Of a stretch of 31,509 nucleotides of DNA, positions 10,208-20,600 are shown in pieces. A program made the translations under genes and the position numbers. Source of the stretch: Coprinopsis marcescibilis (Eukaryota > Basidiomycota > Agaricomycetes > Agaricales > Psathyrellaceae); contig ML210418.1 in the NCBI GenBank assembly GCA_004369085.1, positions 1-31,509 on the forward strand, given 5' to 3'. Under the pieces are notes generated by a model. That model saw only the letters and a list, made by a program, of their open reading frames with translations, was not told where the DNA came from and made no database searches. Numbering within the stretch: the stretch's first letter is position 1; each line of letters opens with the position of its first letter.

Positions 10208-11839
10208 CGATGCAACTCGAGATAGAATACCTGATGGATACTTGTCGCAGCTGTGCAGAGATAGTATGTACGCAAGTGACTAAATGCTGTTTATGGATTT
10301 GACATCCGAGTCACGACGAACCCTGGCCTCGAGGCGGGTCACCGGTTCACTGCCAGATAAGGTACCCCTTTCCAGGTTTAACCACGATGTTGAGCATAAG
10401 CACCTGGACATCCCATACTTTGGACCTTCGAATAGTCAACTTATTCAAGCGACATTGTCGGCTGGAAATACAAGTACTCACTGTTGATATCGAATTAACA
10501 TTGGGAAGATTGAATATGAATCCAGAAGTGACAGTAACTGTGTTGCGATAAGTTCATAAAAACGAGATTATCGCCGTCGACTCGGAGTTCGCGCTGCCTG
10601 CCAGCAGTTCAGGTGGCTCGTGCGCGAGAACATTGGTGATCAATGATGTCACTCTCAAACTGACTTAGGGGCTGCCAGTGGTGACACCAGAAGCAACACA
10701 GTCCAATATGATGGCATACAATAACTAGACGGAATTGTCAGGATCTTGGAAGTATTTAAATTTTTGTCACCACTCATCATGCCCTAATCTCCCAAAAAGC
10801 CCGTCGTAATCAGCGAGAAGCTGATTTCCAGAGGGAGGGTAAATATTCAATCTTGAGCTTAGTTGCCCTGACTATCGATGTAGAAATCGATAATCCAATT
10901 AGATTTCGTCAGGACGAGCTGAAAACCGATGATTCCTCGAAAGTCGTGTTAGACCACGGGGAGCTTCGCCATGGCCCATCACTCGAATCCACCGTTGGCA
11001 CTCAAAAGCCATATCTCGGGTGGACGTACGAGTCTGACCGTCCCAGCCATTGATCCAGCGAAGTTGCGTTGGTGGCGTAATGCTGGTCTCGAGTGAGATC
11101 AAAAGAGACGGGGAAATTCATGCGCGCCAGCTCTCCATCTCTAGCAAATGCAGGCGAAAAACAATTGTATGGTCGGGAACGAACTTTCCGAGCGTCCCGC
11201 TGCGCCTGGGCCAGACAATTTTTGAATAAATCCTTTCCAGAATGTTTCCTAACTCCTGAAACGTACAGCGAGGACCCGCGATGCCGAGAAGCTAGCAACT
11301 GTCAGAGAAAAGAGGCAAACCATCGTGACATACATCCTGTGATCGCCGGGTGACACTGTTAGTGAGGGTGTATGGGACATATCGTTAGCCCACTCAAGCA
11401 AACTTTGGGTATACACACCATGCGTCCTGGAAAACCCCACGAACCCTTTCCCATTGATCTGGCTCGCAATAGTTGTGTTCGACTTGTTCGCTCAGATACC
11501 ATCATGATTCTGAACCCTATCTGAGATTTTAACAAACAGTACTCGGAGGCCTGCTTCGAGATAGAAGGAAAACATTTTCGAGTCGAGAACGCTAAGAAAG
11601 AAGCGAAACGACCTGAACAATACAACTGCATATCCTTGCATGGATTTTCATGTTCATGGATTGAGCGAGGCCTTATGACATATGCATATGAAGGTAACAT
11701 TTTCCGTGATGAGTGCACGCAGCGTCGTCGGAGAGCGAAAGCAGGATGGATCGAAGTGCAAAATCTACATATCAGGGGTGGTCGTAAAAGTACTGGACAA
11801 CGAGGCCCAAACATTCCTTTAAGCCGCCATTGAATGCGA
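10208..11839. other. Intergenic region, no gene established
   Basis: This lies between the NACHT-ANK start and the RPS6 stop and should hold the NACHT-ANK promoter and the RPS6 3'UTR. On the plus strand, 10769-11053 has a stop-free coding-like stretch (VEIDNPIRFRQDELKTDD) without an ATG; a minus-strand open frame overlaps at 11002-11298. Neither matches a family I know, and neither has clear splice ends. I treat the region as non-coding or relic. Confidence 0.4.
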
Positions 11840-12758
11840 TTAAGTGTGCTTGTGTGCAGCCTTGATGGCAGCGAACTTCGCCTTTTTCTCTGCGAGACGC
11901 TTGGAAATGAGGGCACTAAGTTTATGATTAGCGGACGACAAACAGTGATATTAAAATCAACGCACTCGTATTCCGACTTCTGCTCCTTCTGACGTTCGAC
12001 TCTGCGGCGCTTGATAGCGTTGAGGTGGCGGCGACGTTGGAGGCGGAGGGGAGTGACGAGGCGTTGGATCTTGGGGCTGTAGATATGTGGTCAGTCGAGA
12101 GAGTATAACAAGTAACCACACGACGTACGCCTTGGTGTAGGGTTTTGCGTCAGGTTTCTTCTGGCTCTTGACTTCACGTCGGACAACGTATTTCCTGACA
12201 TCGTCCTCCTTGCTCAAGCCGAAGAACTTGCGGATCTTGGTAGCACGCTTGGGGCCGAGACGCTTGGGCAAAACGACGTCGGTGAGGCCAGGGATATCCT
12301 GCTCGCCCTGCTTGACAACGACAAGGGAGAGGACGGCAATGTCGGAGCCAACAATGCAGCCACGGACGGACTTGCGCTTGCGCTCACCAGTGCGACGGGT
12401 TCGGTAGCATGAGTGGCCGTCGGCGAGGAGCAATCGAACACGATAAGGAACAAGGACACCCTGCTTCATGGGGAAACCCTGCTTGTCGTTTCCACCGGTG
12501 ATTCGGAAAATGTAGCCCTTCCACTCATCGCCCAAGCTGTCTCCAGAAACCTCTTGTGCGAGCTTCTTGTCGTAGAAGGCACGGCTTGAAACGGTCGGTC
12601 AGAACGGCTCGAGCGGTAGATAATCACATCGTCTCACTATCGCTTCTCATCGTCGATATCGATAAGTTTTTGGGCCCCGGTTGCGGGGTCTTCACGAATG
12701 TCAGCAACATTTCTAGATCCAAACTCTAACCGAGCTTACTGGCAATGTTGAACTTCAT
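11840..12758 (-). CDS. RPS6: 40S ribosomal protein S6 (eS6)
   Basis: Small-subunit ribosomal protein of the cytosolic ribosome. Five coding exons on the minus strand: 12740-12758, 12638-12689, 12129-12584, 11966-12076, 11840-11915. They total 714 nt, or 237 residues. The frame rebuilds [21 protein letters not shown], then [15 protein letters not shown], and the family hallmarks [49 protein letters not shown] and PKIQRLVTP. Introns are 48-53 nt with clear GT-AG ends; intron 2 uses GTGAGA after CGATA and fits the conserved DEHRIRxF region. A further 48-nt intron at 12760-12807 appears to sit in the 5'UTR, one base before the ATG. Oddity: the protein ends [11 protein letters not shown] and lacks the C-terminal RRxSS phosphorylation motif of yeast and animal S6. 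It is divergent from RPS13. Confidence 0.97.
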
Positions 12759-13132
12759 GCTAAACGACCGTCAGCACGGGTCTGACAGCACCGACGACGA
12801 TACACACCTGGACGACGATTCGTTTTATCACCGTTGGCGGTAACGACCTCTTGCGTGCGACGAGGATGAAAGGGCCTTGCTGGGTGCCTATACTACACGG
12901 ACAAACAATAGATTATGCCAGCCACAGTTACCAAATTAAGACGGGACTGTATAGTCCCATCAGCCACTGTTCGGCATTTCCCGGCTTACAGACCGTCAAC
13001 TAAACTGTTAACCTCTCGTCGTCGCTGAACACATCGCCGCCGCCAACTTCCTCAAGACCTTCACCACCAAAAATAGTGAGTGATCGCTGTCCGGCACGAT
13101 GACCACGCTTCTAATCTCCTCCCAGCATCAAA
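12759..13132. promoter_or_regulatory. Shared bidirectional promoter and 5'UTRs of RPS6 and RPS13
   Basis: 374 bp separate the two ATGs. On the RPS6 side, a probable 5'UTR intron spans 12760-12807 on the minus strand (GTGTGT to TTTAG). On the RPS13 side, one spans 13076-13125 on the plus strand (GTGAGT, branch TCTAATC, CCCAG). The transcription starts must therefore lie within about 270 bp (12808-13075), which includes pyrimidine-rich stretches near 13010-13070 of the type often found at ribosomal-protein starts. I see no certain TATA box or named factor site. Confidence 0.6.
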
Positions 13133-13758
13133 ATGGGTCGTATGCACGCACCAGGAAAGGGCATTTGTAGGTGTTTTGTTGGAAAAGACAATCGCGACAA
13201 GCATTAAGCATCACTACAGCGTCCTCTGCCCTCCCTTACCGCCGAGCTCCCCCTTCGTGGTTGAAAGCCACCCCCGATGAGGTTGTCGAGCAAATTAACA
13301 AGCTCGCCCGCAAGGGTTTGACTCCTTCTCAAATCGGTGTCACACTCCGCGACTCGCACGGTATTCCCCAAGTCCGCTTCGTCACTGGTAACAAGATCCT
13401 CCGTATCCTCAAGTCCCAAGGTGAGAATGCCTATCTGCATTTCTTGACGAATGAAGTCTCATACACTTCTGGCGCTTTTTTTCCTCTCATTTGATCACTT
13501 GTATGATCGTTTCTCGTTGCCTTTTATTTGGGGATAGGACTTGGCCCATCCATCCCTGAGGACCTTTGGCACCTCATTAAAAAGGCGGTTGCCGTCCGCA
13601 AGCACTTGGAAGTCAACAGAAAGGACAAGGATTCCAAGTTCCGCCTTATCTTGATCGAGTCGAGGATCCACCGTCTTGCTCGTTACTACAAGTCGAAGCA
13701 GCAGATTGCTCCTACCTTCAAGTATGACTCTGCCACCGCCTCCACCCTCATTGCTTAA
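13133..13758 (+). CDS. RPS13: 40S ribosomal protein S13 (uS15)
   Basis: Small-subunit ribosomal protein of the uS15 family. Three exons: 13133-13166, 13220-13420, 13538-13758. They total 456 nt, or 151 residues, exactly the usual eukaryotic length. The start reads [12 protein letters not shown], rebuilt across intron 1 (53 nt, GTAGGT to CTACAG). Then come [54 protein letters not shown] and, after intron 2 (117 nt), [18 protein letters not shown] and [13 protein letters not shown], all diagnostic of the family. The TAA stop is at 13756-13758. The 5'UTR intron noted above ends seven bases before the ATG. In vertebrates RPS13 introns host U14 snoRNA; I found no convincing C/D boxes in the 117-nt intron here. 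Confidence 0.98.
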
Positions 13759-13843
13759 AGTGGTTGTGTCGTTCACTGTTGGTATATCCTGCAATTTTAT
13801 ATGTTGTATCCTGCGCACTTAGGAATCAATTCGTTTATGCCCC

Positions 13844-13885
13844 TATGCTATCCCTTTCTCCAATTATGCTATCTCTTTCTCCAAT
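13844..13885 (+). repeat. Two-copy 21-bp tandem repeat
   Basis: The unit tatgctatcYctttctccaat occurs twice without a gap (13844-13864 and 13865-13885), differing at one base (c/t). It lies about 85 bp after the RPS13 stop, probably in the 3'UTR. It is pyrimidine-rich. Confidence 0.9.
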
Positions 13886-14231
13886 CACACCCTCCCATCT
13901 GTGTAGAACCTAGTGAACTGGGTCTTCGCGTTTGCTCTCGGAAAACAATGGGCGCAATCTCATCTAACCATGGACGATGTTCCTACAGTTGATTTTGTGA
14001 GTACAGGCCCTTTTCCAGGTTAATACACTAAGAAGCCTGGCACGTAGCTAGTTCACACGATTCCATTGTTGTTCAGAATCTCCGAGGAATGCGTTGCCGA
14101 CAACTGTCTTCAGCTTTGAAGTTTGAGCCTCATTGGTCTCCCCATCTTGGAACATCCTACTGCCTTACCTCATATTTCAATCCCAAAGGATCATGGCGCA
14201 TGAACTGATTCCCAGAAGAATAGAATCATAG

Positions 14232-14614
14232 AAGGGGTTTCAATACTGCGGTCAGCAGGCCGCTCAGTTCCCCAGCAGCAATATCGAGACCTCGTCAATT
14301 GGCCCTGAGGATGCTCTCTCAGGCAAATCCACCAGAGCGATGTCTTGTTCCTTCGACGAATCCTCAACATCAGAAGCGCGGATTACTGTGCGGACCACTG
14401 CCAGCCGTTGGCCTTCCAAATACAAGATTCACAGCCGGCAGCTCGAACTCGTTCTAAATGAAAATACCACGGAGATAAGTACATGATGCCAACCACGTCC
14501 AAAGTGAGCACACCGGATTACAACTTCCTTCCGACTGATTCTCATAGCTATTTGTACGTAGATTGGACACCGTATCAGGCCCGCCGCTGTACGCAAAGCA
14601 ATCCTCCCGAATAG
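14232..14614 (+). pseudogene. Possible coding relic broken by a frameshift
   Basis: The first stretch, 14232-14486, reads as 84 open codons after an in-frame TAG, including GPEDALSGKSTRAMSCSFDE and SRWPSKYKIHSRQLELVLNE, ending at TGA. The second starts at an overlapping ATG (14483) and runs 43 codons (PDYNFLPTDSHSYLYVDWTP) to TAG 14612-14614. A one-base slip would join them. No start codon, splice frame or family is recognised, so chance remains possible. Confidence 0.25.
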
Positions 14615-15187
14615 AGTGTTGGTGGTACATGGTTGATTTTCAAGTGGAACTGGCCATGATTTCTTCTGAAGCGAGACCTCAAGCGTAGAGGCGGATATCC
14701 ATCTCCTTTTCAGGACCATTCCTTCCCCGAGCGACGTGAGCTGCAAAAGAACGAGCGAGGCAAAGGTTATTAGGCAGCGGGAAACTCAAATGAGTAAATA
14801 GCTTGAGCCTAACAGCGAATTAAGAATAGCAGGACTCTAGAGTCTGGTAATTAGAATCCCAATCGTTCTCTGGCATTCGATCAATACAATCTCGGTGTAC
14901 ACATTGTTATCTAGAGCCCTAAATCCGTAATCTATGCAACAATGGGTTCTTAAAGGTCCAGCATAGGTTCGGGCTGCTGGGGTTTGCTGCCGAAGGTTCT
15001 GAACGAGCCAGTATTGAGCGTTGCGCCATCGTGCAATTATCGAAATGTGAGTGCCCGCCACTAAGCACGATCAAAGCCCCTATCAAAATCAAAATCCGGA
15101 TTATAAAGAGTCTTTGTTCGTTCCCATAGGTTCAACCCATACCGGTTGTGGTCGTTCTGCATCCACATTTCGAACGGAATCCTCAGT

Positions 15188-16058
15188 ATGGCTCCCAGTG
15201 TTGCTCGGGTCGCTGATACCTTGGAGTCCGTTGCATTGTGCATCGCGGATCTCACGAAATCTGGGGATGATACTTCGACGGCGCCCAGCAATCCACCCAT
15301 CTCACCCAACCATCAGTCGTCGACGCCTAACGTCGCCGTCGATATCGAGGGCATCAGACTTAACCGAAGTGGAAAGGTCTGCATCGTGCAACTGAAGTCG
15401 AACCTTTCCGACATCATTTGGCTCCTGGATGTCACAACATTGGGGGCCTCCGCGTTCAACCAGACCGACGCACATGGAACCAGCATTCGCCACATTTTGG
15501 AAAACCCAAGAGTCAAAAAGGTTTGTACAACGGCTCCAATATACCTGTGTTTAAGCGCTAATAGTGCTTGGTATGAATGCTTGCCTTTTGCTATAGATAT
15601 TCTTTGACGTTCGAAATGACGCCGACGCACTGTACAACCAGTATGGAGTTGATATGGTCAACGTTTGCGACCTACAAATCCTGGAATTGGCAGTCCGCCG
15701 GTCCAATAAGCGTCATTCAAAGATGCTGACTGGTCTTGGCAAATGCCTTGAGTCCTATCTTACGATGGGACCCGAGTGGGTCCAGACAAAGGACGAGGGC
15801 CGACGGCTCTTTGCACCAGAACTTGGAGGATCGTATGATGTTTTCGAGAATAGGCCATTGGATCCGCGCCTTGTCCGGTACTGCGCACACGATGTCCTTC
15901 TTCTCGATGACTTGGAGATAAGCCTGAGGCGTAACTTTGGAAGATATGGCACCAATTGGAACGCTCGCGTGATAGCCGCGAGTAACAGCCGCGTGCAGGA
16001 AGCGAAGCTCTCATTTGTACTCACGGGGAGGGAGCGGGCCTACTCGCCCAAGATTTGA
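15188..16058 (+). CDS. DEDDy 3'-5' exonuclease-domain protein (egalitarian-like), copy 1
   Basis: RNase H-fold 3'-5' exonuclease of the DEDD superfamily. Two exons, 15188-15520 and 15597-16058, encode 264 residues; the 76-nt intron has donor GTTTGT, branch GCTAAT and acceptor CTATAG. Motifs in order: Exo I VDIEG (D52, E54), Exo II FDVRNDADALY (about 114-124), conserved VCDLQI (about 134-139) and Exo III YCAHD (Y206, D210), whose Tyr four residues before Asp marks the DEDDy class. All catalytic positions look intact. An in-frame ATG at 15146 would add 14 residues; I prefer 15188 because it aligns with the start of copy 2. No signal peptide is seen. Substrate (DNA or RNA) cannot be told from sequence. 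It shares intron position and phase with copy 2 downstream. Confidence 0.9.
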
Positions 16059-16578
16059 CTCTGAAAAGCTTTGTTCTGCGTTCATACCACTTCCGCTTTT
16101 TGTACCTCTATGCCGCGTTATATATATTTATCAGAGATATATTTATTTTGCACAGGTCTCGATAAACTATCTTTTTGTAAAAAAGAAGCCGATTGCGCGG
16201 TTAAATTAGTGCCCAAAATGGCAAGCTCACCTGCATTTTGCCTCGAGGAACACGCGGAGAGGTCATATGAGCGCATTTATGGAGATTCTACACTATCAGA
16301 AAAACTTGCGGTTGTACTGAAACGATTTAAACTTTTTCTTCCGGAGCGCCTAGCTGTCATGGGGGTAGACTAGTCAAGTTAGTATGGACTTCTTACTGAA
16401 CCTTAACTTCCAATGAGGAGTTGGGGAATTTACGCTCGAATCCCTCAGTACTCTAGATATAGGACTAATCTCACCGTAGAAGTAGAATTAACTAGAAACC
16501 CCGATCTTTGTGTATTTAATGAGACTTTGGGAGGGCCGGGAAACTTGAGTTTTTCGACCCCTTCCTACGTCTTGTACC
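16059..16578. other. Spacer between the tandem exonuclease genes
   Basis: 520 bp. An AT-rich stretch at about 16118-16150 (ttatatatatttatc) probably belongs to the 3' end of copy 1. A small plus-strand ORF (16218-16373) starts in a good context (caaaATGg). Beyond it, the promoter of copy 2 shows no recognisable site. Confidence 0.45.
16218..16373 (+). CDS. Possible 51-residue small ORF, unknown function
   Basis: ATG in a favourable context (-3 A, +4 G) opens 51 codons to TAG, starting MASSPAFCLEEHAERSYERIY and ending VMGVD, with a mostly helical, charged composition. The frame is also open upstream of the ATG. It does not resemble either exonuclease domain, so it is not simply a fragment of the flanking paralogues. 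It could be a real small protein, an upstream ORF of copy 2 or chance. Confidence 0.2.
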   Translation: MASSPAFCLEEHAERSYERIYGDSTLSEKLAVVLKRFKLFLPERLAVMGVD

Positions 16579-17440
16579 ATGTCCGCCAGAGCCATCGATA
16601 TACAGCTTGTCGCTTCCACTGAGCTCATTGAGAGCTGTGTTGCTGACCTTTATGGTACACCGAATGTCGACGACCAGCCCTCTCCCGGTACCACTATCGC
16701 GGTCGACTTGGAGGGCATCAATCTCTGTCGAGATGGACAAGTGTGTATTGTCCAGCTCAAGTCGGATACATCTAAGACCGTCTGGCTACTCAATGTCACA
16801 GCCCTTGGTCAGACAGCGTTTGACCACCAAGACTCGCACGGTCGAAGCATCCGAACATTGCTCGAGAGTACCAACATAAAAAAGGTGACCATCATCGTCA
16901 AGCGCCCAGCTGAGCGACTTTGGCATTGCCACCTCCTTACCGCAACATTGTGTACTGATTAACTCTATAAAGATATTCTACGATGTCAGAAACGACGCTG
17001 ATGCTCTCTACAACAACCACGACATTGACATGAAGAGCGTTTGTGACTTGCAAATTCTCGAACTCGCATACTGGCGGCAGTCGAAATGGATGCGGACCAT
17101 TTTTCTCAATGGCCTGTACAGGGCTGTCACTGTCTATCTCAGCCCTCCTCCAGAATGGAGACGCGTAAAGGATGCGGGGAGGGCGCTTTTTTCACCGGAG
17201 GAGGGTGGATCGTACGAGGTTCTTGCGAAGCGTCCTCTGGATCCTCAACTCTTGCAGTATTGTGCGCAAGATGTTGTGCTTCTGGCAGAGCTTGAGGCAA
17301 AGTTAAGGACGGGGCTTGGAAGCTCGGGCACAAACTGGAATGCGAGAGTTGATACTGCAAGTGAGAAGCGAGTTAACGAGGCCAAGTTATCGTATAGGGT
17401 TCCAGACGGGAGAGAGAAAGCCCTTGCACCAGCTATTTAG
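16579..17440 (+). CDS. DEDDy 3'-5' exonuclease-domain protein (egalitarian-like), copy 2
   Basis: Tandem paralogue of the preceding gene, same strand. Two exons, 16579-16884 and 16973-17440, encode 257 residues; the 88-nt intron (GTGACC to AAAG) falls at the same codon boundary as in copy 1, after LysLys and before IF[FY]DVRNDADALY. Motifs: Exo I VDLEG (D43, E45), Exo II YDVRNDADALY (about 105-115), VCDLQI (about 125-130) and Exo III YCAQD (Y198, D202). The catalytic set is complete. The N-terminal 30 residues differ from copy 1, while the C-terminal block GTNWNAR and EAKLS is shared. It converges on separase; 255 bp separate the two stops. Substrate is unknown. Confidence 0.9.
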
Positions 17441-17695
17441 ATTTCTGAATAGGGACAACGATGGTCCATGTTTCGCTTAGTACTAAGTTTTTGTTAATAG
17501 TTATGCCATCGAAGTAGCACATAGGTAGTACAATCCTTGTGTAGAAATCACCGTTAATTCTCAACCTGAGAAATATTGAATTATAGTTGGTTCGAACTCG
17601 CGGCTCGCTGGACATTCGCAGAGCCGATCAAGGCGGGTTGTAGCTAACAAGGGTGGCGGCTAGGGAATTCCACATATGATTTCTACCAATCCAAG

Positions 17696-20600
17696 CTACA
17701 GATAGAATGGGATGCCGTAGACAACTGGGGCTGCCCCCGTCAAGTATTTTAACTTGCACGCATTTCGAGATTGTGCGACAGCTGCCACCACAGAGGTTGC
17801 GTTTCGCCTGGTGTCTGGCTGCGAAATGTCGCTAGCCTTGAGGCCAATCTTGTCGAACACTGCCAAGGAAAAAGTATCGATGTCTTTGTCGGTCACGTCC
17901 CAGAGGTTGGCGATAAGGGTGGGGCTAGGGAGGAACGATCAGCGGGAGAGAGTATCACACATGAATAAGCATACCATCCAGCGAGCATGTAATTGTAAGG
18001 CGTCCCGGTCCTATCATAATCACCCATATCTTTCAAGACTCCCGAGGAACAGCCCCATAGCATCGTGACCGCGCAGGATGGAAGACTTCGAATTTTGCTC
18101 GATTTTATGTATTGTTCGCCTCCACCGTGTCCACAGTACCTGTTTCGATCTACCGTGAGCAAAGCATGGGGTTGACTCGGATCGTGTCACTTACACAACA
18201 AAGTCCCGCGTTCTCAAAGCATCAACGAACTGCTGTTCGCTGACGGCTTTGCCCATTATACCGTCCCAACCGAGGCCCCTCATATCTTCTGCCCATTCTT
18301 TGAAGCGCCCCTCGGTCCCCCGCAAATCTCCACTGGGGTTCAAGATGAAGTACCCACTGCGAGGGTTAACCACTGCCGATCCTGGGTATGACCGACCAGC
18401 ATCCCCTAGCTTATGGCGTTTCATGTCTCCCAGTTGTATCCTGTCCAGAAGGAAGTCGATGGACGGGATGCGACTGATACTCCTCCCCTTCATGATCGGC
18501 AGGCATTCCCATGGGAGATTCTGAATGTTCCTGTCGAGGACAAGGAATAGGTGTTCGTCCGTCGAATCTAGCACATTCTTGACCCTCCGATGCTTCGTTA
18601 ACCTCACGTTGTGTTCTTCCAGTACCGCTCGAAGGTCGATTACAACTTGCGTTGCGTCCACTTCTGCAATGGCGATCGGCACACCATGAAGCTGATAAAG
18701 GTCGAGCACGAAGTAGAGTAGATCTTCCAGTTCTTCGTCCTTGCATTTCGGTGATAGGGTCGAAAAGCAACGGAGAATAGTGTCGTCCAATGAGACTTGG
18801 CTTGGGGCCATAGATTGAGAGAAACCACGTCTATGACCAGTCGTGCGTGGTTTATTAGGCTTCTTGTCATTGATGTGCAAGCTTCGTTGGAACACTCTGT
18901 CGATTCCGGTTCGCAACTCAGCCAGCAAATCTGGAGTGAGATTAGGCTTGGGGCTCAAAATAGTCTAGCAGGTGTGTCAGCTCGGTCCCATTCTCGGTAG
19001 TTGAGAACCAACCTTGAAAGCACCCAACCAGCAGAATTCTATGTTCTCGAGGAGATCCCGTAGGCGAGTGTCCAAAGCAATGCGGTTGTTCCACCAATTG
19101 CTTCGGTCTTCACCCGATCGAACGTTGACTGCATCCTTGGTCCCCTCATTGCTAAGACGAATGATCTCCGCAAACTCGTTCATGGCGTCCCCATATGTAA
19201 GATGCTCTTCATCCTCTACGCCATTGTCTCTGCGACCTTTCAGTGGGACGCAAAACACAAGAGGCTCGGCTTTGACGTCCCCACACTCTTCGCGAGATAT
19301 TATCAGAGTGCTCTTATCCTCCGTGATGTTGACGTGAATGATGGTCCAGTTGGATGGTAGATTCTGGGTTTGGGAAGTTGAGAGGGATGCCAGCGACTGG
19401 CTCTGATATCTCTTATGTACCGATTCCCAGTACTTCTTCGTAGAAATACCATCGTCTTCGTCTTCTTCATCGTCGTCCATCTCTACGTCGGAATCGTTGA
19501 ATGGTGGCCTGGATGGTTTGGGCTTGGTAGGTTTTGGTGCGCCCTCCAAATTTATCATCGACCATTCGGCATCATCGGTTCGTAGTGACAGAAGCTTTTG
19601 CTGGATGGCGTCTAGCATTTCTCTTCTAAGAGTGATCGCCGATGACGCATCTGAAGGCATGGTCAATGAAAAGTTCGTTTCCTCGAGATGGTCGCTTACC
19701 TAGTAGCGACGACGCAAACACTGCATTCTGGTCACCCAGCTTTCCCAAAGACGTTTGGAAGGCTTTCACTAATGTCCATGACACAGCTGCCTCACGAGCT
19801 CTCAACACATCCCCCGATTTTATAGTAAGCCTGATGCCTTCCTTGAAGTGCTTTTCTGCTGCATCCAGTGCATTCATGACGTCCTGAATCGGTAAAGCGA
19901 TGTTAATGCCACTATGACTTGACATGCCCATAGGTATCGCAATAGCTGTAAAGCCAAATTAGCGTTGATACAAGGAAAGCTTGATTTGGATTTGTTTACT
20001 TGATTCAGTCAATGAGCTCAGAAGCATATCGCTCCTAAAGCGGGTATGGACATTGTGTAGGGTCAGGTTTGCCATGAGTGCGTTTTCTTCGACCTAGAGA
20101 GAGCAGTTCGCTTAGTATCCTTCTTATCTCTAATGGTCTGTGGCAAAATACCTTGGTCCGTGTTGACATAGGGAGAGCCTCCAGTTTGTCAACCAAGGCA
20201 TGGAAGTCATCATCGATGTTTTCTCGCAAAAGCCAGACTATGGGGTCATCAATGAATGATCATCCGGCGAAGGGATGCCACTTACTGCAGCGGCAGAGAA
20301 CGAGGGCTAGCAGCTCAGGAGCTACAACGTCGATTATGCCTTCTCGATTGTCGAGAGAGCGTCGAAGTCTGCAGCAAATTTGTAAAACAAGAATTGGGTG
20401 AAAACCACAACCCAATCAACTCACCCAGAAAACTGAGAATCGATGTGATGGAAATCGACATTCAACTCCTCCAAAAGCTTCATTGAGTCAAAGAGCACCT
20501 GTTGGGCGTCCTGGGGCATCTCTGATCGTTCGTTGAGCCACGCCAAAAGCCTCTTATGGTTGATGGTCTCTAGTGCAGCAGAAACCCCCAACCTCATCGC

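Larger units (their letters stand above)
13759..15187. other. RPS13 3' region and intergenic DNA with a frame-broken relic
   Basis: It starts with the RPS13 3'UTR, which contains a 21-bp tandem duplication at 13844-13885. Further on, 14232-14486 (84 open codons) and 14483-14614 (43 codons) are two overlapping plus-strand open stretches in different frames. Both look coding by composition and together suggest a relic split by a frameshift. The rest, including the promoter of the first exonuclease gene, shows nothing I can name. Confidence 0.4.

Noticed and set aside
11359..11916. 185-codon minus-strand ORF
   Set aside because: It starts inside RPS6 exon 5 in the wrong frame and runs into the 3' flank; composition is random (Arg/Ser/Cys-rich) and there is no domain.
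13421..13537. U14-like box C/D snoRNA in RPS13 intron 2
   Set aside because: No paired RUGAUGA and CUGA boxes with a terminal stem; the intron is just longer than average.
17580..17640. tRNA-like T-arm (ggttcgaactc)
   Set aside because: No matching acceptor, D-arm or anticodon stem could be folded around it on either strand.
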